From: an uncultured Lachnospiraceae bacterium
Lineage (GTDB): Bacteria > Bacillota > Clostridia > Lachnospirales > Lachnospiraceae
NCBI GenBank assembly: GCA_959022495.1
Contig: CAUEYX010000029.1
Coordinates: 1-37,430, forward strand
DNA length: 37,430 nucleotides
Direction: 5' to 3'
Shown: positions 25,801 to 32,178 of the stretch, piece by piece
How positions within the stretch are numbered: position 1 is the first letter of the stretch
How the letters are laid out: every line of letters starts with the position of its first letter
Translations under genes and position numbers: made by a program
The notes under the pieces: model-generated
The model's database searches: none
What the model saw: only the letters and a program-made list of their open reading frames with translations
What the model was told of the DNA's origin: nothing

Positions 25801-27423
25801 GATCGGGCGCTCTGGATTCACAAACGTGCTGAATCGATCCACGATCTCACCGTTTACCACCTTGACCGCACCGATCTCAATAATTTTATCCCGGATAGAG
25901 CTGAAACCTGTTGTCTCTATATCGAACACAATATAGGTATCATCCAGAGACTGCTCCCCTGCGTTCACCGCGATCTCTGTCAGATCGTCCACTACATAGC
26001 CTTCTACGCCGTAAATGATTTTAAATGGGTCGTCTTTGTCAAGGGTCTCTATGTAGTGGTTTGCGTCCGGAAATGCCTGGGCCACGCCGTGATCTGTGAT
26101 CGCGATGGCCGGATGTCCCCAGTCGTGGGCACGCTTTACGATATCTTTTACCTCGGACACCCCGTCCATGTCGCTCATCTTTGTATGGCAGTGGAGCTCC
26201 ACCCGTTTCAGAGGGCTTAAGTCCTTTCTGGAAACAGTAAAATCCCCGATCTTCTTAATACCCGTAATAGAACCAATCGTCAATTCTCCGTCAAATTTGT
26301 CAATGGTGGTCACACCCTTGATCTTTACGAAAGCTCCCTTTTTCAGCCCGCCCAGAATTTCCGGCAGCTGGTCGTTGCGCGCGAACATTTTGACGGTAAT
26401 GGTGTCCGTAAAATCGGTGACCGCGAAAATAAGAATCGTCTTCTCGTTGCGGATCTCCCTTGTATCAAAATTGATAATTTTCCCGTGGAATGTAATCTCT
26501 CCCATCTCTGTGACAACCTGGTCCAGCGTGATGGGTTCATCGTCAAAATTCCTGCCATAGATCAGGTTCGGATCATCACCGGTCTTGACCGGGCGGTAGT
26601 AATCTTTCTTCTTAAATCCACCCTTTCCAAAGCCTTTCCTGCCCTTCTCCGCATTTCCTCCGCTGCCGGAGGCATGCCCCGCGGAACCCGTGCCTGAATT
26701 CTGTCTGCCGGTATTTCCGGAACCGGAACTTTCGGCTGTCTTCTTTCCGGCATCTTCCCCGGCGGATAATGTCCCTGCTGCCTGGCCGTCCCCTCCTCCG
26801 GAACCGGCCCGGTCCTCTCCTCTCTGCCTTGCCCTGCGCTCAAATATGGCGTTGATCTCCTGCTGGACCCTCTGCTCATCATACTCCCTGGTACTCTTTC
26901 CATCTGGTTTCCGGTAGGTCACCCGGATATCCGCTTCCATATGAAACCGCTGGGAGAACATCTTTTCCAGATAATTCAGGATCTCTTCCCTGCGGCCCTC
27001 TGACACAATCGTATCCAGAAGCTCCAGGCAGATCACACCGCCCTCCTCGTATTGGATCTCCGCCTGCGCGAACATATTGGAGGCAAGCACACTGATCTCC
27101 TTAAGCTCCATGAGAATGCTCTCCCGATACTCCAGCATCAACGCTTCCGGGGTATACTGTCCTGACAGGGCATATTCTTCCATGATCTGCACGCTCACCG
27201 CTGTTTTCGCGAAAAGCTGTTCCTTAATCCGCCGCTCCATCTGACGGATCTGCGCCTTCTGAATCAGATGTCTGCTGAAAATATGTACATGAAGAAAATC
27301 ACGGCGTGAATTCGTCGTGATCTTCTTAACCTCCACATCCGCGAACAGGATGTGAATATCATCCTCCACCTTCAGTGTGGGGAACACATGAAAAAATACC
27401 TTATCGCTCTTAACCTGCTCCAA
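22819..27423 (-). CDS. polC: DNA polymerase III alpha subunit, PolC type
   Basis: PolC is the replicative polymerase of low-GC Gram-positives, with built-in proofreading. Domains in order: N-terminal and OB regions; PHP motif LHCHTKMSDMDG near residue 409; inserted 3'-5' exonuclease FDIETTG near 499, with HNAGFDVGF and HRAVDDA; zinc cysteines CKKC near 989 and CPVCG near 1014; and the palm motif PDIDLNFSGDYQ near 1044. The C-terminal thumb ends MQELGLFGSLPQSNQISLF. At 1534 residues it exceeds B. subtilis PolC (about 1437), partly because of a Gly/Ser/Ala-rich linker at about 200-275. The start is TTG at 27423 with AGGAGAGG just upstream. It follows ispG by 58 bases, an order common in Lachnospiraceae. 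Confidence 0.97.
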   Translation of the reverse strand: MEQVKSDKVFFHVFPTLKVEDDIHILFADVEVKKITTNSRRDFLHVHIFSRHLIQKAQIRQMERRIKEQLFAKTAVSVQIMEEYALSGQYTPEALMLEYRESILMELKEISVLASNMFAQAEIQYEEGGVICLELLDTIVSEGRREEILNYLEKMFSQRFHMEADIRVTYRKPDGKSTREYDEQRVQQEINAIFERRARQRGEDRAGSGGGDGQAAGTLSAGEDAGKKTAESSGSGNTGRQNSGTGSAGHASGSGGNAEKGRKGFGKGGFKKKDYYRPVKTGDDPNLIYGRNFDDEPITLDQVVTEMGEITFHGKIINFDTREIRNEKTILIFAVTDFTDTITVKMFARNDQLPEILGGLKKGAFVKIKGVTTIDKFDGELTIGSITGIKKIGDFTVSRKDLSPLKRVELHCHTKMSDMDGVSEVKDIVKRAHDWGHPAIAITDHGVAQAFPDANHYIETLDKDDPFKIIYGVEGYVVDDLTEIAVNAGEQSLDDTYIVFDIETTGFSSIRDKIIEIGAVKVVNGEIVDRFSTFVNPERPIPFEITNLTSITDEMVMGSPNIETALPQFLEFVGDGVLVAHNAGFDVGFIEQNCRNQGLDSRFVYVDTVALARVLLPTLSKYKLNIVAKALNISLENHHRAVDDAGATAEIFVKFAAMLKKDGIATLKEVNRYGDRNVNAVRKMPTHHIIIIAKNDIGRYNLYQLITESHLTYYARRPRIPKSLLNEHREGLLIGSACEAGELYQAVLEKRSAEQIARLAEFYDYYEIQPLGNNRFMIESDRTPDITSDEDLKNINREIIELGEKFGKPVVATCDVHFLDPEDEVYRRIIMAGKGFDDADVQPPLYLRTTEEMLDEFSYLGAAKAREIVIDNPVKIAGMVEKISPVNPNKCPPVIENSDQELRNICYRKAHEMYGEDLPVQVSSRLEKELNSIISNGYAVMYIIAQKLVWKSNADGYLVGSRGSVGSSFVATMAGITEVNPLSPHYYCKKCHYSDFESDEVRAFAGGCGFDMPDKNCPVCGEPLVKAGFDIPFETFLGFKGDKEPDIDLNFSGDYQAKAHKYTEVLFGEGHTFKAGTIGTLADKTAYGFVKNYYEEHEQRKRRCEIERITEGCTGIRRSTGQHPGGIVVLPHGHDINEFTPVQHPANDMECGITTTHFDYHSIDHNLLKLDILGHDDPTMIRTLEDYITSDAMDNEYNADHPFIATEIPLDDENVIELFHGTDILGIKPEDIEGCRLGCLGIPEFGTDFVIQMVEDTKPQTLSDLIRISGLSHGTNVWLGNAQELVKSGKATISTAICTRDDIMIYLINKGVESALAFTIMESVRKGKGLKPEWEEAMKAQDVPDWYIWSCKKISYMFPKAHAAAYVMMAYRIAYCKINYPLAYYAAYFSIRADAFSYEIMCQGKEKLDYYMKDYKKRSDSLSKKEQDVMKDMRIVQEMYARGFEFLPVDIYRAKAKMFQIIDGKLMPSLASIEGMGDKAAEAVEEASKDGPYLSLDDFRQRTKVSKTVIDLMQELGLFGSLPQSNQISLFDLV

Positions 27424-27481
27424 TCTTACCTCTCCTAAAGTTTGTCCATCCGCAGCGCTCCATCATCTTACGTTTCTGTAA

Positions 27482-28552
27482 TCATCCTGGCTGTTCTTCT
27501 TTTTTCCAGTTCAACAGCTCCTCCCGCAAAGTGTTGAGGAGTTCTTCTTCCTTTACCTTTTTTACAATCTCACCCTTTTTGATGAGCAGCCCTTCTCCGA
27601 CGCCGCCCGCAATGCCGATATCTGCCTCTTTCGCCTCGCCGGGACCGTTCACCGCGCATCCCATTACTGCCACTTTTATATCCAGGGGAATATCGGCCAC
27701 CATTTTTTCCACCTCATTCGCAAGACGGATCAGGTCGATCTTCGTCCGCCCGCAGGTAGGGCAGGACACTACCTCAATGCCGCCCTTCCGCAGGCCGAGT
27801 GTCTTGAGGATCAATTTTGCCGTGCGGACCTCCTCACAGGGATCTCCGGTCAGCGAAACCCGGATTGTATTGCCGATTCCCTCATGCAGGATGATCCCCA
27901 TACCCACAGAAGATTTCACATTGCCGGAATAGACAGTGCCGGATTCCGTAATCCCCACATGCAGGGGATACGGGCATTCTCTGGCAATCAGCTCATGGGC
28001 CCTCACGCACATAAGAACATCGGAAGATTTGATACTCACAACCAGATTGTCATATCCCATTCTCTCTATCATATGCACCTTGTCCATGGCGCTCTCCACA
28101 ATTCCCTCCGCTGTGACCCCGCCGTATTTCTCAAGCAGGGGCTTCTCCAGAGAACCGCTGTTGACTCCCACACGGATGGGGATATTATACGCCTTCGCTT
28201 TGTCAACAACCGCCTTAACCTTCTCTTCTGATCCGATATTGCCCGGATTGATACGGATCTTGTCCGCCCCGTTCTCAATCGCAGCGATCGCCAGCCGGTA
28301 GTCAAAATGGATGTCAGCCACAAGCGGAATATGGATTCTGCGCTTAATCTCCCCAAGTGCCTCTGCCGCCTCCATCGTCGGGACCGCGCAGCGGATGATC
28401 TCGCATCCGGCTGCCTCCAGCTTCAGGATCTGTGCCACTGTCGCATCCACATCCTCTGTCTTTGTGTTCGTCATTGACTGAATGGCCACAGGGTTCCTCC
28501 CGCCGATCTTCACACTGCCGACAGCGATCTCCTTTGTTTCATTCCTGAACAT
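27482..28552 (-). CDS. ispG: 4-hydroxy-3-methylbut-2-enyl diphosphate synthase (flavodoxin)
   Basis: IspG performs the penultimate step of the MEP isoprenoid pathway, converting MEcPP to HMBPP with a [4Fe-4S] cluster. The 356-residue protein has VAIQSMTNTKTEDVDATVAQI at the N-terminus, a TIM-barrel body (PLVADIHFDYRLA, DKIRINPGNIG) and the cluster-ligand region VVSCPTCGRTKIDL with VAVMGCAVNGPGEAKEADIG. I chose the ATG at 28552 because AAAGGAG lies a suitable distance upstream; an in-frame start 24 bases earlier lacks a site. It is followed by polC on the same strand. dxr and rseP, which often sit upstream in related genomes, are not here. Confidence 0.96.
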   Translation of the reverse strand: MFRNETKEIAVGSVKIGGRNPVAIQSMTNTKTEDVDATVAQILKLEAAGCEIIRCAVPTMEAAEALGEIKRRIHIPLVADIHFDYRLAIAAIENGADKIRINPGNIGSEEKVKAVVDKAKAYNIPIRVGVNSGSLEKPLLEKYGGVTAEGIVESAMDKVHMIERMGYDNLVVSIKSSDVLMCVRAHELIARECPYPLHVGITESGTVYSGNVKSSVGMGIILHEGIGNTIRVSLTGDPCEEVRTAKLILKTLGLRKGGIEVVSCPTCGRTKIDLIRLANEVEKMVADIPLDIKVAVMGCAVNGPGEAKEADIGIAGGVGEGLLIKKGEIVKKVKEEELLNTLREELLNWKKEEQPG

Positions 28553-28662
28553 AACTTCTTCTCCTTTCACGCGCATCTGTCCCGTCTCTCCTGGACAGGA
28601 ACCCGCAGACAGCCGCGCAGTTCCTTATCTGTCCGGCTTCCCGGTTCTTAAGTACAACAGAA

Positions 28663-28683
28663 GAGTCCCGCCAAACGGAACTC
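28663..28683 (-). terminator. Possible weak terminator between the small membrane protein gene and ispG
   Basis: On the minus strand GAGTTCC and GGGACTC can form a 7-base stem with a 7-base loop, followed by TTCTGTTGT. The T run is weak, so read-through into ispG is plausible. I see no clear separate promoter for ispG between here and 28552. Confidence 0.3.
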
Positions 28684-28695
28684 CCCCCTTCTTTT

Positions 28696-29094
28696 CTACT
28701 CTCTTGTAAACACAATTTGATCCCCGTATTCGCGCTCTGTCAGAGTCAGCGTTTCTTTCTCGATATTATAATCATAAGATCCGGACAGGATTCCTTCCGC
28801 GTAAGCCGAATCTGTATGCACTGTAAAAATCTTCGTCTTCGTATCCACAGTGTATTTCATGGAGATGCCCTCTTCGCCGTCCCCGCTTTCAGTTTCTGTC
28901 AGAAGCACTTCGCCATTATCCCTGATCTCCAGCACCGCACCGCTGTCTTCATTGACCCATGTCCCTTCCAGCGGATTGCCTGTAAGCAGTCTTACGATAA
29001 AGAAGATCAATATAATAATAATAACCACCGAGGAAACGGTCAGCACCGTCCGCCACAGAGTGTTTCTTTTTTCTTCGTTATTCTCGTAGATCAT
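28696..29094 (-). CDS. Small membrane-anchored protein of unknown function (DUF5640-like)
   Basis: The 132-residue product has a charged N-terminus (MIYENNEEKRNTLWR), one membrane helix at about residues 15-38 (TVLTVSSVVIIIILIFFIVRLL) and an extracellular beta-rich domain beginning LEGTWVNEDSGAVLEIRDNGEVLL. GTW near the start of such a domain recalls lipocalin-like DUF5640 proteins of Clostridia, but I can give no function. I chose the ATG at 29094, preceded by GGAAGGAAACAG; the upstream extension crosses the promoter and cannot be translated. It is divergent from popT and upstream of ispG, and its promoter has consensus boxes. Confidence 0.8.
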   Translation of the reverse strand: MIYENNEEKRNTLWRTVLTVSSVVIIIILIFFIVRLLTGNPLEGTWVNEDSGAVLEIRDNGEVLLTETESGDGEEGISMKYTVDTKTKIFTVHTDSAYAEGILSGSYDYNIEKETLTLTEREYGDQIVFTRE

Positions 29095-29124
29095 AAGCTG
29101 TTTCCTTCCTTTTTTCTGCCTTTC

Positions 29125-29153
29125 ATTATACGGATTTCCCTGTCCAATGTCAA
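29125..29153 (-). promoter_or_regulatory. Consensus sigma-A promoter of the small membrane protein gene
   Basis: On the minus strand TTGACA (29148-29153) and TATAAT (29125-29130) are 17 bases apart, a perfect match to both hexamers and spacing. It lies about 30 bases upstream of the ATG at 29094 and rules out the longer start at 29211. Confidence 0.85.
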
Positions 29154-29205
29154 CGCTCCAAAAGCGCGGAGCGCCCCTCTCCGAAAAACGCCCTTTGTAT
29201 TTTTC

Positions 29206-29234
29206 TTGCAAAAACCTCTGAAAAATAGTATAAA
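29206..29234 (+). promoter_or_regulatory. Promoter of popT
   Basis: TTGCAA (29206-29211) and TATAAA (29229-29234) are 17 bases apart on the plus strand, about 55 bases before the ATG at 29288. It is divergent from the minus-strand promoter at 29125-29153. Confidence 0.65.
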
Positions 29235-29240
29235 TACTAT
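29225..29240. promoter_or_regulatory. Palindrome over the popT -10 box (candidate operator)
   Basis: ATAGTAT and ATACTAT form a 7-base inverted repeat with two bases between, covering the -10 hexamer of the popT promoter. A related half-site (ATAGTAT) recurs at 29263-29269 approximately. This layout suits a dimeric repressor. No regulator gene is adjacent. Confidence 0.4.
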
Positions 29241-29287
29241 GTTCTACAAAATATAGTATATGAATAAAAGAAAGGATTTACAAACAT

Positions 29288-30133
29288 ATGAACAAAAAAC
29301 AAAGCAGCAATTTTAACCCTCTGCAGTTTCTGTTCCGCATCATCCAGGGAGCGCTGATCGGTCTCGGCGCGGTCCTTCCCGGCATTTCGGGGGGAGTCCT
29401 GAGCGTTATCTTCGGAATCTACAAGCCGATCATGGAGCTTCTGTCCAACCCGTTTAAGAATTTCCGGACCCATGTACCGAAACTGATCCCCGTCTTTATC
29501 GGCGGCGTCATCGGCTTCCTTGGCGTGGCAAACATCCTTGCTTTCTTCCTCAATAAATACCCGGACCCGTCCGTGTGCCTCTTTATCGGACTGATTGGCG
29601 GCATGCTGCCGTCCCTATTCCGGGAGGCCGGAGAACAGGGCAGGTCTAAAGGCTCCTGGATTTCCCTCGTCGTCTGCATGTGTTTTATTTTTGCCCTGCT
29701 CATTGGCCTGAGAATGACATCCATTGAAATCGCGCCAAACTTTTTCTGGTATCTGTTCTGTGGATTCTGCCTCGCCCTGAGCGTGATCGCCCCGGGCATG
29801 AGCTTTTCCACACTGCTGATGCCTCTCGGGCTCTACACTCCCTTTGTGGACGGCATCGGACATTTCGACATGGGCGTCCTGATCCCCGGCGGCATCGGAG
29901 CACTTGTCACGGTGATCCTGCTTGCCAAAGCAGTCAACTCGCTGTTTGACAACTTTTATTCCATCGCGTTCCACGGCATTGTGGGCATTGTCATCGCTGC
30001 CACTGTGATGATCATTCCTGTTGAGAGTTTCCAAAACGCGGGGGCCGCTGTTGTGAACCTGATCTGTATCGCAGTGGGTGTAATCTGTGCCCTGGCGCTG
30101 GATAAATTCAACAGCCGTGTCAAAGTAGAGTAA
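29288..30133 (+). CDS. popT: DUF368 family undecaprenyl-phosphate translocase (PopT)
   Basis: The 281-residue protein is a polytopic membrane protein with the DUF368 hallmarks: IIQGALIGLGAVLPGISGGVLSVIFGIY at the first helices and a second inverted-repeat motif LALSVIAPGMSFSTLLMPLGLY near residues 165-185. DUF368 members (PopT) return undecaprenyl phosphate, the lipid carrier for wall and surface polymers, across the membrane. The start ATG follows GAAAGGA with long spacing (about 12 bases). It is divergent from the small membrane protein gene and ends in a bidirectional terminator. Substrate assignment follows from the family, not from this sequence. Confidence 0.88.
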   Translation: MNKKQSSNFNPLQFLFRIIQGALIGLGAVLPGISGGVLSVIFGIYKPIMELLSNPFKNFRTHVPKLIPVFIGGVIGFLGVANILAFFLNKYPDPSVCLFIGLIGGMLPSLFREAGEQGRSKGSWISLVVCMCFIFALLIGLRMTSIEIAPNFFWYLFCGFCLALSVIAPGMSFSTLLMPLGLYTPFVDGIGHFDMGVLIPGGIGALVTVILLAKAVNSLFDNFYSIAFHGIVGIVIAATVMIIPVESFQNAGAAVVNLICIAVGVICALALDKFNSRVKVE

Positions 30134-30153
30134 CCTGCCGAAAAATCGGCAGG
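30134..30153 (+). other. Hairpin directly after popT
   Basis: CCTGCCGA and TCGGCAGG form an 8-base perfect stem with a 4-base loop right after the popT stop codon. There is no T run after it, so it is more likely a stabilising 3' structure than a terminator. Confidence 0.4.
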
Positions 30154-30203
30154 CTGATCTGCCCTCGATGTATGTTAGATCTTTGAAAAAAGTCTGGAAA
30201 AGG

Positions 30204-30256
30204 GAGCCGGTCAGATGATCCGAAAGTGATCATCCGCCGGCTCTCTTCTATTTTTC
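30204..30256. terminator. Bidirectional terminator between popT and the 543-residue membrane protein gene
   Basis: GAGCCGG (30204-30210) pairs with CCGGCTC (30237-30243), with an inner ATGATC/GATCAT stem. On the plus strand it is followed by TCTTCTATTTTT; on the minus strand by CCCTTTTCC. The two genes converge here, so it may end both. Confidence 0.8.
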
Positions 30257-30257
30257 C

Positions 30258-31889
30258 CTATTCCTCCTGTCCCCCGGTTTCCCTCTCGACGCCATTCAGC
30301 GACAGCACGGTGTTACTCTGCTCTCCTTCTTTATATTCAATGGTGATTTCATCTCCCACATCATAGCGGATGATATCAATGAAATCTACAACCGGTATAT
30401 CAAAGACCTCCTCTGAGCCTTCCACCATCATGTAATAGTGGGAATTGCCGTCTACCACAGCCTGGGCAATCTTAGTGATCTTCGCAGTCAGGCTTTTTAT
30501 ATCCCGGGTATCCTCCGGGGTCTGCTTGATCCCGTTCTCATACATCAGTGAAGTATAATTGTCCTCACACTGACTCACAGTATCGCCGATGGCTACAATC
30601 TGGTATTTTTGAACATTTACCATAGCATATTTTTTCACCAGGCCCGCATCGTCCTTCAAGGCAATAAAATAAGTGGGTTCCCCTGAAATATTCAAAAGCA
30701 GCGGGAAGGTCGCGGTATAATGGAGGTTCTGCACCTGTCCTTCCGCGGATGACATCGCCGACGCTTCTGTGGCCCCTTCCACCTCATAAAATCTTGTTTC
30801 CATGGTCCGCTGGTTCATGAGCACAAAGCCCACATTTGACTGGTCACCGGTAATGGACGTAACCCCTGTATAAACCCACACATCATCATTGATCGCAAGA
30901 TAGTTATACCCATCTGTTGTATGCAGGCAGTCTTTCTGTCCCAGCACACTGTTGAAAAACCCATGCTTTAAAGTGCCGTAATAGTCATACAGCTGTACAA
31001 GCAGGTCCGCGGAATATGCGCGGTCGATCCACTGCGGCGCGTCTTCGATGGCATAGTCCTGCGTTTCCCCGGTAATGGCATTGCACAGCACAACGCGCCC
31101 AATGGTTTCCCCTCCGAACAGGCCGATATTAAATTTTTTCACCGGGCAGATCCAGTAAGGCACGCCTTCCTCATCTATCTCAAAGCTTAAGTTATTGAAA
31201 ATATATGTGGGATACCGAAAGCGCAGGTGGCGGTAAATATTCCTGTTAAAATGATCGCTGGTCGTGTATTTCATCCCCTCATCCAGCTTGACAAGCTCTG
31301 TGTTCTGCGTCGCCATATCGATCTTAATATACGCGGGAATTCCCTCGCTCTGGTTGGTAAACCATTTGATCAGGCTGGCATATTTCAGCGGAGACACCCT
31401 CACAGGGCGGTCCTGGTAATTGATCTGGGAATACAGTTCATCCACCTCGAACTGGGACACCATATCCACCATACTTCCCATCTTTCTGTCTCCTAACAGT
31501 TCGGCGGAATCTTTATCAAGAAGCGGAATCTGGTCAAAAGACAGCTCTTCAATATCTTTCGCAAACTCTCCTGTCTCCACATTCATCAGCTGCTGGTATT
31601 TCTTCGCGTTGACGATCGGCGAAGACAAAAGCGCTCCCGCCAGATACACCACTACAATCAGGCCGACAATGCCCAGGATCACTTTTAATCCTTTTGATTC
31701 TTTGAGTTCATACCTGTTTAACCCTTTTTTCTTTATAAACAGCAGCGCAGCCAATATGCCGAGCACAATCAAAAATACCCAGAATTCTGTTGAATGGATA
31801 TTGACTGCCGGAAGGGCCGTATAGTAATAAATGCCGAGAGCGGCAATACCCAAAATTACAATCAGTAGTTTTGTCTTTATTGTTTTCAT
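30258..31889 (-). CDS. Conserved membrane protein of unknown function (Clostridia)
   Basis: The 543-residue product has three hydrophobic helices in its first 110 residues (LLIVILGIAALGIYYY; FWVFLIVLGILAALLFI; VILGIVGLIVVVYLAG) and a large remaining domain outside the membrane, rich in aromatic and beta-strand patterns (YPTYIFNNLSFEIDEEGVPYWICP, GGETIGRVVLCNAITGET, NDDVWVYTGVTSITGDQSNVGF). The Asp/Glu-rich tail may bind metal. I recognise the pattern as a conserved clostridial protein without assigned function. I chose the ATG at 31889, preceded by AAAGGGG; the longer ORF runs through the promoter at 31984-32012 and would not be translated. It is monocistronic by its promoter and terminators. 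Confidence 0.8.
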   Translation of the reverse strand: MKTIKTKLLIVILGIAALGIYYYTALPAVNIHSTEFWVFLIVLGILAALLFIKKKGLNRYELKESKGLKVILGIVGLIVVVYLAGALLSSPIVNAKKYQQLMNVETGEFAKDIEELSFDQIPLLDKDSAELLGDRKMGSMVDMVSQFEVDELYSQINYQDRPVRVSPLKYASLIKWFTNQSEGIPAYIKIDMATQNTELVKLDEGMKYTTSDHFNRNIYRHLRFRYPTYIFNNLSFEIDEEGVPYWICPVKKFNIGLFGGETIGRVVLCNAITGETQDYAIEDAPQWIDRAYSADLLVQLYDYYGTLKHGFFNSVLGQKDCLHTTDGYNYLAINDDVWVYTGVTSITGDQSNVGFVLMNQRTMETRFYEVEGATEASAMSSAEGQVQNLHYTATFPLLLNISGEPTYFIALKDDAGLVKKYAMVNVQKYQIVAIGDTVSQCEDNYTSLMYENGIKQTPEDTRDIKSLTAKITKIAQAVVDGNSHYYMMVEGSEEVFDIPVVDFIDIIRYDVGDEITIEYKEGEQSNTVLSLNGVERETGGQEE

Positions 31890-31983
31890 ATTTTCCCCTT
31901 TCCCCGCATCCCCTGAAAAATACGGTTTCCACATGAGCAGCCGCATATCCGCTCCGTGTGCGGCTGTCATAAATAGTACGGCA

Positions 31984-32012
31984 ATTATAGCATTTTTATT
32001 CATAGAACACAA
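31984..32012 (-). promoter_or_regulatory. Promoter of the 543-residue membrane protein gene
   Basis: On the minus strand TTGTGT (32007-32012) and TATAAT (31984-31989) are 17 bases apart, with TGC before the -10 as an extended element. The start of transcription is about 90 bases upstream of the ATG at 31889. Confidence 0.65.
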
Positions 32013-32101
32013 GGATACATACTGAAGACCGCACAGCAGATCCATTCTCTCAGATGCAGAATGAGAAACCCATGCAAACAAAGCGAAAGAGCCTGCCTGT
32101 A

Positions 32102-32168
32102 AAATAAAAACACCCCGGGCCGGAGACATTGGAACAGCGCACTGTTCATCCCTTCTCCTTCCCGGGGG
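32102..32168 (-). terminator. Terminator after the EF-G-like gene
   Basis: On the minus strand CCCCGGG (near 32167) pairs with CCCGGGG (near 32112) around an inner GAACAG/CTGTTC hairpin at 32131-32146, followed by TGTTTTTATTTT. The stem is GC-rich and directly follows the EF-G-like stop codon. Confidence 0.75.
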
Positions 32169-32178
32169 ATTCTGTTAT

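Noticed and set aside
31890..32129. N-terminal extension of the 543-residue membrane protein
   Set aside because: It includes the promoter at 31984-32012; the ATG at 31889 has a strong ribosome site and starts a sensible membrane helix.
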